A DNA stretch of 64,000 bases from 43-108 sp001915545 (GTDB lineage: Bacteria > Bacteroidota > Bacteroidia > Bacteroidales > Bacteroidaceae). Position 1 is the stretch's first letter. Every line of letters begins with the position of its first letter. A program made the translations under genes and the position numbers. The stretch covers positions 11,527 through 75,526 of the forward strand of contig CABUGV010000015.1 in NCBI GenBank assembly GCA_902491215.1, in the 5' to 3' direction. The notes beneath the pieces were generated by a model, which searched no databases, had not been told where the DNA came from, and saw nothing but the letters and a program-made list of their open reading frames with translations. Of this stretch, positions 54,814 to 63,330 are shown piece by piece.

Positions 54814-55081
54814 TCAATCTGTATATTTGCTCGAGAAGAACTTGTTTTTCTCAAAAGCGATGCAAAGGTACGACTTTTTTGTAAAACACAAAACTTATTC
54901 GGACATTTTTTTGCAGAAAACTATAATTTTTATCCAGAATCATAGAGAAAGAAGCACAAACACACAAAAAAAGGAAAGGTAAACGCCCTACTCCAACTAA
55001 GAAAAAAATTCATTTTAGTTCGTAGAAAATCTATTAACATATAAGTGCAAAACACTATAATGTTAACTCAAAATATATCTC
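54814..55081. other. Gene-free stretch upstream of the palindrome array D
   Basis: AT-rich sequence containing the tRNA-Pro promoter region. A CAAAGGTA near 54862-54869 reads on the minus strand as TACCTTTG, a good -7 box about 50 bases before the tRNA. Nothing else is recognised. Confidence 0.4.
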
Positions 55082-55135
55082 CGGGCGCTCGCAATAAAAA
55101 TTTCGAGCGCCCGGAAAAACTCTTCTGAGCGCTCA
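55082..55135. repeat. Palindrome array, site D (three phased units)
   Basis: CGGGCGCTCG (55082-55091), CGAGCGCCCG (55104-55113) and TGAGCGCTCA (55126-55135). Centres are exactly 22 bases apart. Units 1 and 2 form a perfect 11-bp stem if C55081 and G55114 are included. The array sits about 250 bases upstream of the exonuclease-RecQ gene. Confidence 0.85.
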
Positions 55136-55353
55136 AAAATTCAGACACAAGCCTTCATACCTGTATATCCATTCTACATCTAGAGAGTTTACCGGGCAAC
55201 TTACGAAAAAAAAGCAACAAAGTACGCGCAAGTTTCACAGCAGATAACAGATTATAGTTAAATAGATTCCGAACATTGGAAACGGATTCACATCAAACAA
55301 GACTACAATCTCACAAATTCTTGTCATATTCCGCCATTTTTGCCGGATTTTCC

Positions 55354-55361
55354 TATTTTTG
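55354..55361 (+). promoter_or_regulatory. -7 box of the exonuclease-RecQ-UvrD gene
   Basis: TATTTTTG matches TAnnTTTG and lies 24 bases before the ATG at 55386. The upstream box is not at standard spacing. Confidence 0.45.
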
Positions 55362-55385
55362 CGAATATTTTGAGAAACACAATCT

Positions 55386-57569
55386 ATGGCAATCTGGGAT
55401 ATATTCACAAGAAACAAAGCTTCGCGTTATGCCTTTGTAGACGTAGAAGTGGGATTGAAGGATCATAAGATTCATGACATAGGAGCTCTTCGGCAAGACG
55501 GTGCTACATTGCATAAGGCATCAAAAGAAGAACTGTTCAAATTCCTGCATGACACGGACTACCTCTGCGGACACAACATTATTCATCACGATGCAAAATA
55601 TCTGTTTCCAGACAATGATTGCCGCTGGACATTGGTTGACACGCTCTACGTTTCGCCCCTGCTGTTTCCTGAACGTCCTTACCATAAACTTGTGAAGGAT
55701 GACAAACTAATATGCGATCAGATAAACAATCCGGTGAACGATTGCGAAAAAGCCCGTGACTTATTGCTGGATGAAATTGCCCGCTGGAATTCTTTACCTG
55801 TCGAAAAGAGAAAAGTGTATGCAACGCTGCTGAAAGGCAAGAAAGAATTTGAAGGTTTTCTCAATCTTGTAAAAGCAGAAAGTATCAGTTGGGGATTATC
55901 AGGACTTATACTTCGTATTTTTGAAGGAAAAATCTGCGCGCATGCCGATATGGACAAGCTGATACGTCAGTATCCCTGCGAACTTGCTTATGCGCTGGCC
56001 CTGATTGACACCACCGACTATCGTTCTGTGACTCCCGGATGGGTACTCCGTAATTATCCGGAAACGGAGTATGTGATGAAACTTCTGCGTCATACCAGAT
56101 GTTCTGAAGGGTGTACATATTGCAACAGCCAATTGGATGTACTTCATAATCTAAAATCATTCTTCGGCTATGACCAGTTCCGCACATACGGAGGTGAACC
56201 GCTTCAGGAACGAGCAGCCCGCGCCGCTGTATACGGCAAGTCATTGCTGGCCATATTCCCTACCGGGGGCGGAAAATCGCTAACATTCCAGTTGCCAGCT
56301 CTAATGGAGGCACGCACTGTGCACGGACTAACGGTTGTCATCTCACCGCTGCAATCCCTGATGAAAGACCAAGTGGACAACCTATCCGACAGAGGCATTA
56401 CTGACGCCGCCACCATAAACGGCATGCAGGATCCCATCACAAGAGCACTCTCCATACAAAGAGTTCAGGATGGCGATGCATCACTGCTTTATATAGCTCC
56501 AGAAATGCTGCGTTCAAAAACAATCGAACGGATTCTGATGGTGCGCAACGTTGTGAGATTTGTAGTAGACGAGGCACACTGCTTCTCTTCTTGGGGACAG
56601 GATTTTAGAGTAGACTACCTCTATATAGGCAAATTCATACAGGAATATCAACAGAAGAAAAGATGCAAGAGCCCGATACCCGTATCATGCTTCACAGCCA
56701 CAGCCAAACAGAAAGTAGTACAGGATATATGCGATTATTTCAAACGGACCTTGAATCTGGAACTGGAACTGTTTGCTTCTACTGCTTCAAGAACAAATCT
56801 GCACTATTCGGTAATACATGCCGAAACTGACGAGGACAAATATTCCAAACTCAGAGAACTTGTGGCAGAATCCACCTGTCCTACCATTGTATATGTGTCA
56901 CGAACACAACGCACCTGGAAACTGGCAACGAAACTGACGCGAGATGGATACAAGGCACTACCATTCAACGGCAAAATGGATTCAGACGACAAGATCGCCA
57001 ATCAAGAGGCTTTCATGAACGACCAGGTACGCATAATCGTGGCAACCTCGGCCTTCGGAATGGGAGTCGACAAGAAGGACGTGGGATTAGTGGTACACTA
57101 CGACATCTCAGATTCACTGGAAAACTACGTGCAGGAAGCAGGCAGAGCCGGACGCGACCCGCATCTTAACGCACGCTGCTACGTTCTCTACAGCGACAAT
57201 GATTTGGACAAGCATTTCATTCTGCTGAACCAAACAAAACTGAGCATCAGCGAGATACAACAGATATGGAAAGCTGTAAAAGACATGACAAAAAAAACGT
57301 ATGCATGTGTGCTGTTCCGCACTGGAAATTGCACGAAACGCAGGATGGGACGACTCTGTGCCAGACATAGAAACACGTGTGCGTACGGCTTTGTCCGCCC
57401 TGGAACAAAGCGGTTATCTGGAACGCGGAAGCAATGTTCCACATGTATACGCCACCGGCATCACGGTAAAAAACATGGACGAAGCGAGACAACGTATCAC
57501 AGCATCTGTCCTCTTCCACAGCAACGAAATAGAAAAAGCTGTGGGCATTATGTCCTCCTTGATTTCTAA
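55386..57569 (+). CDS. Exonuclease-RecQ part of a giant helicase, truncated by a frameshift
   Basis: A 727-aa reading frame, of which about 637 residues are genuine. Residues 14-130 resemble a DEDD exonuclease (D19-x-E21 in FVDVEVG; HNIIHHD with D69; D85; D119). The usual fourth-motif His is not evident. A cysteine group C239-C243-C246 precedes the RecQ helicase: Walker A FPTGGGKS (about 291-298), DEAH box 395-398, and motif VI YVQEAGRAGRD. After T635 the frame enters A8 (57290-57297) and then reads unrelated sequence to a stop. Removing one A joins it to the next frame, giving a 1605-aa exonuclease-RecQ-UvrD protein. It may be a real mutation, slippage or a sequence error. Confidence 0.85.
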   Translation: MAIWDIFTRNKASRYAFVDVEVGLKDHKIHDIGALRQDGATLHKASKEELFKFLHDTDYLCGHNIIHHDAKYLFPDNDCRWTLVDTLYVSPLLFPERPYHKLVKDDKLICDQINNPVNDCEKARDLLLDEIARWNSLPVEKRKVYATLLKGKKEFEGFLNLVKAESISWGLSGLILRIFEGKICAHADMDKLIRQYPCELAYALALIDTTDYRSVTPGWVLRNYPETEYVMKLLRHTRCSEGCTYCNSQLDVLHNLKSFFGYDQFRTYGGEPLQERAARAAVYGKSLLAIFPTGGGKSLTFQLPALMEARTVHGLTVVISPLQSLMKDQVDNLSDRGITDAATINGMQDPITRALSIQRVQDGDASLLYIAPEMLRSKTIERILMVRNVVRFVVDEAHCFSSWGQDFRVDYLYIGKFIQEYQQKKRCKSPIPVSCFTATAKQKVVQDICDYFKRTLNLELELFASTASRTNLHYSVIHAETDEDKYSKLRELVAESTCPTIVYVSRTQRTWKLATKLTRDGYKALPFNGKMDSDDKIANQEAFMNDQVRIIVATSAFGMGVDKKDVGLVVHYDISDSLENYVQEAGRAGRDPHLNARCYVLYSDNDLDKHFILLNQTKLSISEIQQIWKAVKDMTKKTYACVLFRTGNCTKRRMGRLCARHRNTCAYGFVRPGTKRLSGTRKQCSTCIRHRHHGKKHGRSETTYHSICPLPQQRNRKSCGHYVLLDF

Positions 57570-60204
57570 GAAATATATAGCCAAGGCGCAAGACAGTGTT
57601 GCAGAATCACGCATTGATTACCTGGCCGACATTTTAGGACTGACCAAGCATGAAGTGATATCGGCGGTAGAACGCATGCGTCAGGAAGGGATACTGGCCG
57701 ACAGCAAGGACATTTCGGCATATCTGCAGGATGGAGACTCGGAACGAAAGGCCAGAATGTTTCTGGAGCGCTTTGCCAAACTGGAAAGATATATTCTAAG
57801 CCACATACCAGACGAGTCGCTGCGGATTTCGTGCAAACAGCTGAACGACAATGCAGTACATGACGGTATAGAAACTTCAAAGGAAAAAGATATAAGAACG
57901 TTGCTGTATTTCCTTACAATCAAGGGGTATACACGCAAGAAAGAAGATGCAGGACACAACATGGAGCTCAGCCGACGCGGCGACATGGAATCAATTATAA
58001 GCAGGTTTGAAAAACGTTTGCTGATAAGCAGGTTTACAGTGGAGTGGCTGTACAGACTGGCAAAAGAAGGGAAAGTCAATAATGCAGAAACGGAAAAGGC
58101 CTCTGTACAATTCTCCGTAGTAGAACTGCTGAAAAATCTGAAAGCAAACTCATTATCTCTTTTTAACCAAGGAGAAGAATTCGTGCTGGAAGATGTAGAA
58201 GAGGCGCTTCTGTACTTGTCAAAGATTGGTGCGCTCAAGCTCGAAGGCGGTTTTCTGGTTCTTTACAACGCCATGAACATAAAACGCATAAAAGACAACA
58301 AATCGCGTTACAAGCAGGATGACTACCGTATGCTGAACGAATTCTACAAACAGAAAATCCAGCAGGTACACATTGTAGGAGAATATGCAAATCTGATGGT
58401 GAAAGACTATCAGGAAGCATTGCAGTATGTGCAAGACTACTTCCAAATGGACTACAAGAAATTTATTGCCAAATATTTCAAAGGAGAAAGAGTAAATGAA
58501 ATCCAGCGCAATCTGACACCGGAAAAATACAGGCAGTTGTTCGGCCAACTGTCCAAACGTCAGATGGACATAATTTCAGACAAAGATTCGCGTTGCATCG
58601 TAGTGGCGGCAGGTCCCGGAAGCGGAAAGACTCGCGTGCTGGTACACAAGCTGGCATCTCTTCTTCTGCTTGAGGACGTGAAGCACGAACAATTGCTCAT
58701 GCTTACTTTCTCCCGAGCAGCGGCAACAGAATTCAAGCAAAGACTGATGGAGCTGATAGGCAATGCAGCGCATTACGTGGAAATCAAGACATTCCACTCC
58801 TACTGCTTTGACTTGCTTGGATTAATAGGCAATCTTGACGAGGTAAAGAATGTTGTAGGAAAAGCAGCGGAAATGATTGTCCAGGGAGAGGTGGAACCAA
58901 ACCGCATCGGCAAAACAGTTTTGGTCATAGACGAGGCGCAAGACATGGGCACAGAAGAACATGCACTCGTGAGGGCCTTAATGCACCACAACGAAGAAAT
59001 GCGAGTGATTGCAGTAGGTGACGACGACCAGAACATTTATGAATTCAGAGGTTCGGACTCCGGGTACATGTTCCAGTTGACACAAGAAGCAGGAAGTCGA
59101 TTTGTAGAAATGACTGAAAACTACCGAAGCGCGCACCACGTAGTTGATTTTGCCAACGAATTCGTGAAGTCCATAAATCGAAGAATGAAAACCACACCTA
59201 TTATTTCTATGAGAAATGAAGAAGGATATGTTGGAGTAACTCAACATAAGTCCGCCTTCATGTATCAACCTCTTGTCGCTGAATTGCTTCAGAACAAAAG
59301 AGAAGGCACAGCTTGCGTACTCACACAAACAAACGAAGAGGCAGTCATCATGGTGGCATTGTTGCGCAAACACGGCATCCGCAGTAAGCTTATCCAGTCG
59401 ATGGAAGGATTTATGTTCTGGAACTTAGCCGAAATGAGATATTTCCTGAAATATGTGGGAAAACGAGTCTGCACACCGTTGATACCTGATGAATTATGGG
59501 AAAAGGCAAAAAGTGCTACGTTCGAAGCCTACAAAGGAAGTTTAAGCCTGACGTACGTCAAGCGTTGCGTGGAACTGTTTGAACAAATCAACAAAACGAA
59601 ATATTTCACCGATTTCAAAGAATTTGTCTATGAGTCTTCTATAGAAGATTTTTGCGAAATATCAGAAGCAGATATGGTTGTGTCTACCATACACAAAGCA
59701 AAGGGAAGAGAATTCGACGATGTATACATGCTTATATCAAATGGATATCCAAAGGACGACCATCTGATGCGACGATATTACGTAGGTATCACACGCGCCA
59801 AGAACAGATTGTTTGTACACACAAACGGAGATTGCTTTACGAATCTGAGAGCAGACAAACATCTAGTCGACCAGCAAATGTACGACATGCCAGAAGAGAT
59901 TGTACTCCAGCTTTCACACAAAGATGTAAATTTGGGATACTTCAAGGAACTCAAACGTGAGGTTTTGTCGCTGAAAGGTGGAGATATCTTATCTTACAAA
60001 GACTCCACCCTGTACGACAACACCAACAGACCTGTGGCACGCTTGTCGCAGAACATGCAGAAAAAACTTGCAGAATGGCAGGAACGCGGATACAGAGTAA
60101 AGTCAGCTTCCGTTCGCTTTGTTGTAGCATGGAAGCCCAAAGATGCAACGAAAGAAGAACCTGAAACAGCTGTACTGTTGCCAGACTTGGTTCTAAGTCT
60201 ATAA
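57301..60204 (+). CDS. UvrD/Rep-like SF1 helicase part of the same gene
   Basis: A 967-aa frame in +1 register to the preceding one, continuing the same ancestral protein. The first ~120 residues look like winged-helix segments that would follow a RecQ core (RVRTALSALEQSGYLERGS). From about 418 comes the superfamily 1 helicase: motif I AAGPGSGKTRV (about 436-446), DEAQD (544-548), GDDDQNIYEFRGS, TIHKAKGREFDDVY and YYVGITRAKNRLFVH. It would unwind DNA 3'-5'. Whether it is made alone from the ATG at 57301 or as a fusion by slippage at A8 is unclear. The stop at 60204 is followed by a weak terminator. Confidence 0.85.
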   Translation: MHVCCSALEIARNAGWDDSVPDIETRVRTALSALEQSGYLERGSNVPHVYATGITVKNMDEARQRITASVLFHSNEIEKAVGIMSSLISKKYIAKAQDSVAESRIDYLADILGLTKHEVISAVERMRQEGILADSKDISAYLQDGDSERKARMFLERFAKLERYILSHIPDESLRISCKQLNDNAVHDGIETSKEKDIRTLLYFLTIKGYTRKKEDAGHNMELSRRGDMESIISRFEKRLLISRFTVEWLYRLAKEGKVNNAETEKASVQFSVVELLKNLKANSLSLFNQGEEFVLEDVEEALLYLSKIGALKLEGGFLVLYNAMNIKRIKDNKSRYKQDDYRMLNEFYKQKIQQVHIVGEYANLMVKDYQEALQYVQDYFQMDYKKFIAKYFKGERVNEIQRNLTPEKYRQLFGQLSKRQMDIISDKDSRCIVVAAGPGSGKTRVLVHKLASLLLLEDVKHEQLLMLTFSRAAATEFKQRLMELIGNAAHYVEIKTFHSYCFDLLGLIGNLDEVKNVVGKAAEMIVQGEVEPNRIGKTVLVIDEAQDMGTEEHALVRALMHHNEEMRVIAVGDDDQNIYEFRGSDSGYMFQLTQEAGSRFVEMTENYRSAHHVVDFANEFVKSINRRMKTTPIISMRNEEGYVGVTQHKSAFMYQPLVAELLQNKREGTACVLTQTNEEAVIMVALLRKHGIRSKLIQSMEGFMFWNLAEMRYFLKYVGKRVCTPLIPDELWEKAKSATFEAYKGSLSLTYVKRCVELFEQINKTKYFTDFKEFVYESSIEDFCEISEADMVVSTIHKAKGREFDDVYMLISNGYPKDDHLMRRYYVGITRAKNRLFVHTNGDCFTNLRADKHLVDQQMYDMPEEIVLQLSHKDVNLGYFKELKREVLSLKGGDILSYKDSTLYDNTNRPVARLSQNMQKKLAEWQERGYRVKSASVRFVVAWKPKDATKEEPETAVLLPDLVLSL

Positions 60205-60295
60205 TTCATAGACCTTTCATAAAATTCTATTACAATTTTATGCAGGGAAATAGACTGTAAATCAACTTCAGCAAAAGCTCTCAGACTGCCCAAGC

Positions 60296-60337
60296 AGAAA
60301 AGGCAATCGTTTTGTTAAAGCTTATGAGCGCCTTTTT
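60296..60337 (+). terminator. Possible terminator of the helicase gene
   Basis: AAAAGGC (60298-60304) can pair with GCCTTTTT (60330-60337) around a 25-base loop that has its own GCTTATGAGC fold. It is weak but ends in a T-run. Confidence 0.4.
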
Positions 60338-60462
60338 CATTTCGTCACTTACATTTAAATCACCGCATCACCGTAAAGAAAATCATAATTATGACAATTA
60401 TACAAACAGCAAGTTTGACACTAAAATCGAAGTTACACTGAAAAAAGGAATGTATAAAACAC

Positions 60463-60497
60463 AAAAAAGCGACTATCTTATTAAGATAATCGCTTCT
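60463..60497 (-). terminator. Terminator of tRNA-Lys
   Basis: AAGCGACTATCTTA (60467-60480) pairs with TTAAGATAATCGCTT (60481-60495). On the minus strand a T6 run follows. Its strength suggests the locus is still transcribed as a unit. Confidence 0.75.
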
Positions 60498-60505
60498 TTC
60501 TTAAG

Positions 60506-60622
60506 TGATTCGCTTGGGGTTCGAACCCAAGACCCCAACATTAAAAGTGTTGTGCTCTCAAGACCTTTAAAAGCCTCGCCTACGGCTCGACTTTCAAAGG
60601 CAACCTGCTGAGCTATCGAATC
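60506..60622 (-). tRNA. tRNA-Lys (anticodon TTT) with a hairpin insertion in the D-loop
   Basis: On the minus strand: acceptor GATTCGA/GCGAATC (one A-G mismatch), D-stem GCTC/GAGC, anticodon stem CAACA/TGTTG with loop CTTTTAA (anticodon TTT), variable GGGTC, T-stem TTGGG/CCCAA with loop TTCGAAC, and discriminator A. The D-loop is 52 nt instead of about 8-10. The surplus contains a 37-nt hairpin with 17-nt arms (CCTTT...AAAGG outer ends) around GTA, with two wobbles and two mismatches. Removing 42 nt leaves a normal D-loop AGCAGGTTGA and a repeated TTG at the junctions. It may be a tRNA with an extra arm, one that is spliced, or a pseudogene. CCA is not encoded. Confidence 0.75.
60569..60610 (-). 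repeat. Palindromic insertion inside tRNA-Lys
   Basis: The inserted stretch is CCTTTGAAAGTCGAGCC, loop GTA, GGCGAGGCTTTTAAAGG plus TCTTG on the minus strand; coordinates are approximate to a few bases. It is bounded by TTG on both sides, as a short target duplication would be. No second copy was found in this window. Confidence 0.55.
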
Positions 60623-60818
60623 TTACGATTATCTATTTCTTTTCCGCTTCTTTCTTCAATTTGCTTGTGGTTTACACTACGGTTTACACATTTGCGAATA
60701 TCAATGTAAATTCAACAATAAATTAATAATCTCTTGCAGTTTCAAATCTGCTCTACAAATATAGCTATTAAAATCCATATAGGGAATCAATATTATATAT
60801 CGATGTACAATATAAAAG
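60623..60818. other. Gene-free stretch next to tRNA-Lys
   Basis: It contains a tandem direct repeat GGTTTACAC at 60669-60677 and 60681-60689 (12-base period). The remainder is AT-rich. It separates the conserved chromosome from an AT-rich accessory segment and may include an old integration junction. Confidence 0.4.
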
Positions 60819-60858
60819 AAAAACAGCATAAGAGTTTTTAGGCTCAGATGCTGTTTTT
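60819..60858. terminator. Terminator of the 173-aa protein gene, usable in both directions
   Basis: AAAAACAGCAT (60819-60829) and ATGCTGTTTTT (60848-60858) are perfect 11-base complements with T-runs on both strands. Confidence 0.75.
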
Positions 60859-60886
60859 CATTTATCTATGTAATTTTGAAATCTAT

Positions 60887-61408
60887 TTACCACAATTTTA
60901 GTCCATCCATTTCCTTTATAGCTTGTAGTATATCATCTTTAGTCATATCCGTAGTTTCTTCTTCTATGCTGATGAAGCGAAACTCATAGCTTTCTACCGT
61001 TTCTTTATCTTCATCCACTTCACTATATATCCAACTACAGAACACTCTATCTGGCATATCAAGGAATGTGATTCTAATAAATGCACCACCCAAAAGATAA
61101 GGAGTAATGTCATAAATCACAAACTGACCTTTTATTTGCTCTTTGTAAGGGTCTAAATTAGGATTACTGACAATTCCTTTATTGTAATCATCCAAGTATT
61201 TTCGCAAAGTACGAATATATTCATTATCCAACCAATCTTTTCTTTCCCAACCATCGAAGCGAATATCATTGAGCGTTTTTCGTGTACCAATGGTGTCTTC
61301 CGCTTGTATGGCAGTGTCAATGATTGAATCTTGTTTTACTTTGTCCTGTTCCATGCTGTAAGCTGATAGAGTTAAGAGCATGGCAATGAATGTAATTATT
61401 GCTTTCAT
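60887..61408 (-). CDS. Secreted or periplasmic protein of unknown function, 173 aa
   Basis: It begins with a signal peptide (MKAIITFIAMLLTLSAYS). The mature part is acidic and includes RFDGWERKDWLDNEYIRTLR-type charged helices (abbreviated) and a beta-rich core (GQFVIYDITPYLLGGAFIRITF; FCSWIYSEVD). The C-terminus is a short helix (DILQAIKEMDGLKLW). I do not recognise a family. Composition is more AT-rich than the genes to its left, consistent with transfer. A -7-like TATCTTTA lies at 61437-61430 just upstream, so it is probably transcribed alone. Confidence 0.7.
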   Translation of the reverse strand: MKAIITFIAMLLTLSAYSMEQDKVKQDSIIDTAIQAEDTIGTRKTLNDIRFDGWERKDWLDNEYIRTLRKYLDDYNKGIVSNPNLDPYKEQIKGQFVIYDITPYLLGGAFIRITFLDMPDRVFCSWIYSEVDEDKETVESYEFRFISIEEETTDMTKDDILQAIKEMDGLKLW

Positions 61409-61567
61409 CTGTTTTCAATTTGAAAGTATAAAGATAGAGGACTTTTTTCTACTCCTCCCTATAAAATGGACTTCTTTCAAAAAAGGTACTACCTATCTGT
61501 TACTCGTATGTATTTCTCAATCTCGTCATTTACAGGCTCGTCTATGTTATCTGCATATAAATATATC

Positions 61568-62137
61568 CTATTTATTTGCTTCATTGAGATAATTCTCAAA
61601 TCTTGTTTTTACTATGTCTATTATGTAGGTTTGCGCTTCTTGCGGTAATCTGTTTCTTATTTTCAAACATTCTAAATAAAATCGCATTGTATCATCAATA
61701 TTTGAAAGATGTGTTTTATGTACTGTTTCAAAATCGTAAAGGCTTTGGAATTTTGATATATATTTCACAAAATGAAATATTTCTCTCAGTCTATTTTCTA
61801 TTTCTCCACCAATGTTAGGTTCCGTTTTAGCAAACGGCATCTCTAATCGGTAATCATCAAGAACTAATCCTTGTGAATCTTTTATTGTAACGTATGGACT
61901 AAGGTTCTCATACCAATTCTTTTGGAAATATGCTTTAACTAATGTCCACCCATTGATATTCAATAGTTTCCCATCCACCCCAAATATCTTAAAGAAATAA
62001 ACATAGTTATTGAACTTTTCATCATATCTGATGTCTATTCTATAACTATTAGATTGTTGAATGGCGCCGTATATTTCCGTATCAAAATCCTCAGTATAAA
62101 GAGGCATTCGTTCTTTATAAAACTCTTTTGGTATCAT
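61568..62137 (-). CDS. Protein of unknown function, 189 aa
   Basis: A cytosolic protein without signal peptide or membrane helix. Aromatic-rich beta segments in the first half (YRIDIRYDEKFNNYVYFFKIFGVDG) give way to helices at the end (DDTMRFYLECLKIRNRLPQEAQTYIID, cited in outline). No known motif is seen. It is strongly AT-rich, like its neighbours. It starts 33 bases after the zinc-ribbon protein gene and is probably cotranscribed with it. Confidence 0.7.
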   Translation of the reverse strand: MIPKEFYKERMPLYTEDFDTEIYGAIQQSNSYRIDIRYDEKFNNYVYFFKIFGVDGKLLNINGWTLVKAYFQKNWYENLSPYVTIKDSQGLVLDDYRLEMPFAKTEPNIGGEIENRLREIFHFVKYISKFQSLYDFETVHKTHLSNIDDTMRFYLECLKIRNRLPQEAQTYIIDIVKTRFENYLNEANK

Positions 62138-62170
62138 GTTTGCGAAGTTTTTTAGAGCAAAAATAGTGAA

Positions 62171-63226
62171 TTAGTTGTCCCTTAAAAAGCCCGTTCCATT
62201 GCATTTTTTACATATTTCCTTTATGAAGTAGCTATCATCAGCAGAATTGTTTCCATTTTCATATTTTGATATTCTTACAATATCAGACCTCATAATTTTA
62301 CCTATTCCTTTGCAGTAAGGACATTCTGGAGCCTTTTCCAGCTTCTTATAAAGTAATTCACGAAAAGAGTTTGTACTATAATTATAGGATATTCCTTTCT
62401 TTAGCTTGTCTCTTCCCCTCCCAAACAATGAATATCCTTTAAAAAAATCAATATGTTCTCTTCTTGTTATTCTAATTCTTTCAGTTAGTCCTATCATTTC
62501 CTTAGTGAGGATATATCCTTTCCCTTGACAATAAGTGCAGCTTTTATTACTTCCCTCACAATGTGTACAAGCATTTTCTTTCATTTTTTCTTGGTATTCA
62601 AGAATAATATTACTGCATTCATTTAGTGATTTCATGTAAATTTCATCAAATGTTTTATAGTCCATGTTGAGCAAAGTAGTTATCGTATATTCAAAATCTC
62701 CAATTCTTCGTTTTTTATTCTGATATTTAGCTCTCTCTTCCATTTCTATTTTATCCTGCTCAATTTTTTCTATTTTCTTCCTTTCTTCATTACACCTATC
62801 CTCGTCTTTTGCCTTTTTAACTAATTCATGTATTTCTTGTGTGAGCACTTTCCCAAATCCATTACAGTGAGAGCATATAGGAAGCTCGTAGAAGCTGATT
62901 TCATCTCCTTTAATCCAACCACGCCCCATGCAGTCAGGACAAGGTATTATTGACGGATAATATTGCATATGTTTCTTATTTTTGTTCTTCTGTTCATCTT
63001 TCTTCTCTATGTTGTTTTTCATCTTATAATAGCCACTTCTTAATAGGAGAAATATCAAACAAAGAAGTAAACCACTCCAGAAAAGAATGCTTAAAAATGC
63101 CGTAATTTGATTTCCATCACGAAGTATGTAATCTCTTCCATAATCTTCCGGTGCGGCTATTAAATTAGTTGCACTTAAAACAACAATAATTAGCAAAAGA
63201 ATCAACTTTGGAAGAGTTCGCTTCAT
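62171..63226 (-). CDS. Membrane-anchored protein with DnaJ-type CxxCxGxG zinc motifs
   Basis: A 351-aa protein. A signal peptide or first helix (LPKLILLLIIVVLSATNLIAA) and a second helix at about 42-65 (AFLSILFWSGLLLCLIFLLL) are followed by a cytosolic part. This has paired cysteine motifs: CPDCMGRGW with CSHCNGFGK (about 97-125), CTHCEGS with CTYCQGKGY (about 218-235) and CPYCKGIGK with CKKCNGTGF (about 310-345). A charged coiled coil lies at about 135-170. This is the zinc-binding module of DnaJ without the J domain. Function is unknown; it may sense or hold unfolded proteins or RNA at the membrane. Confidence 0.75.
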   Translation of the reverse strand: MKRTLPKLILLLIIVVLSATNLIAAPEDYGRDYILRDGNQITAFLSILFWSGLLLCLIFLLLRSGYYKMKNNIEKKDEQKNKNKKHMQYYPSIIPCPDCMGRGWIKGDEISFYELPICSHCNGFGKVLTQEIHELVKKAKDEDRCNEERKKIEKIEQDKIEMEERAKYQNKKRRIGDFEYTITTLLNMDYKTFDEIYMKSLNECSNIILEYQEKMKENACTHCEGSNKSCTYCQGKGYILTKEMIGLTERIRITRREHIDFFKGYSLFGRGRDKLKKGISYNYSTNSFRELLYKKLEKAPECPYCKGIGKIMRSDIVRISKYENGNNSADDSYFIKEICKKCNGTGFLRDN

Positions 63227-63330
63227 ATATACGACTGTCCCTCATCCTCCGTTGGAACGGCTAAGTTATTAAATGCGAAAAGCGTGAGGACTGTATTTTA
63301 CTTATCCTCTTATCAGGCTTCTCGCATTGC

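Noticed and set aside
15010..55135. The 22-bp spaced repeats considered as CRISPR remnants
   Set aside because: Units are 10-bp palindromes at four separate loci with only three copies each and 12-bp spacers. There are no cas genes.
60506..60622. The tRNA-Lys insertion considered as a group I intron
   Set aside because: It is far too short, lies in the D-loop rather than the anticodon loop and has no conserved intron core.
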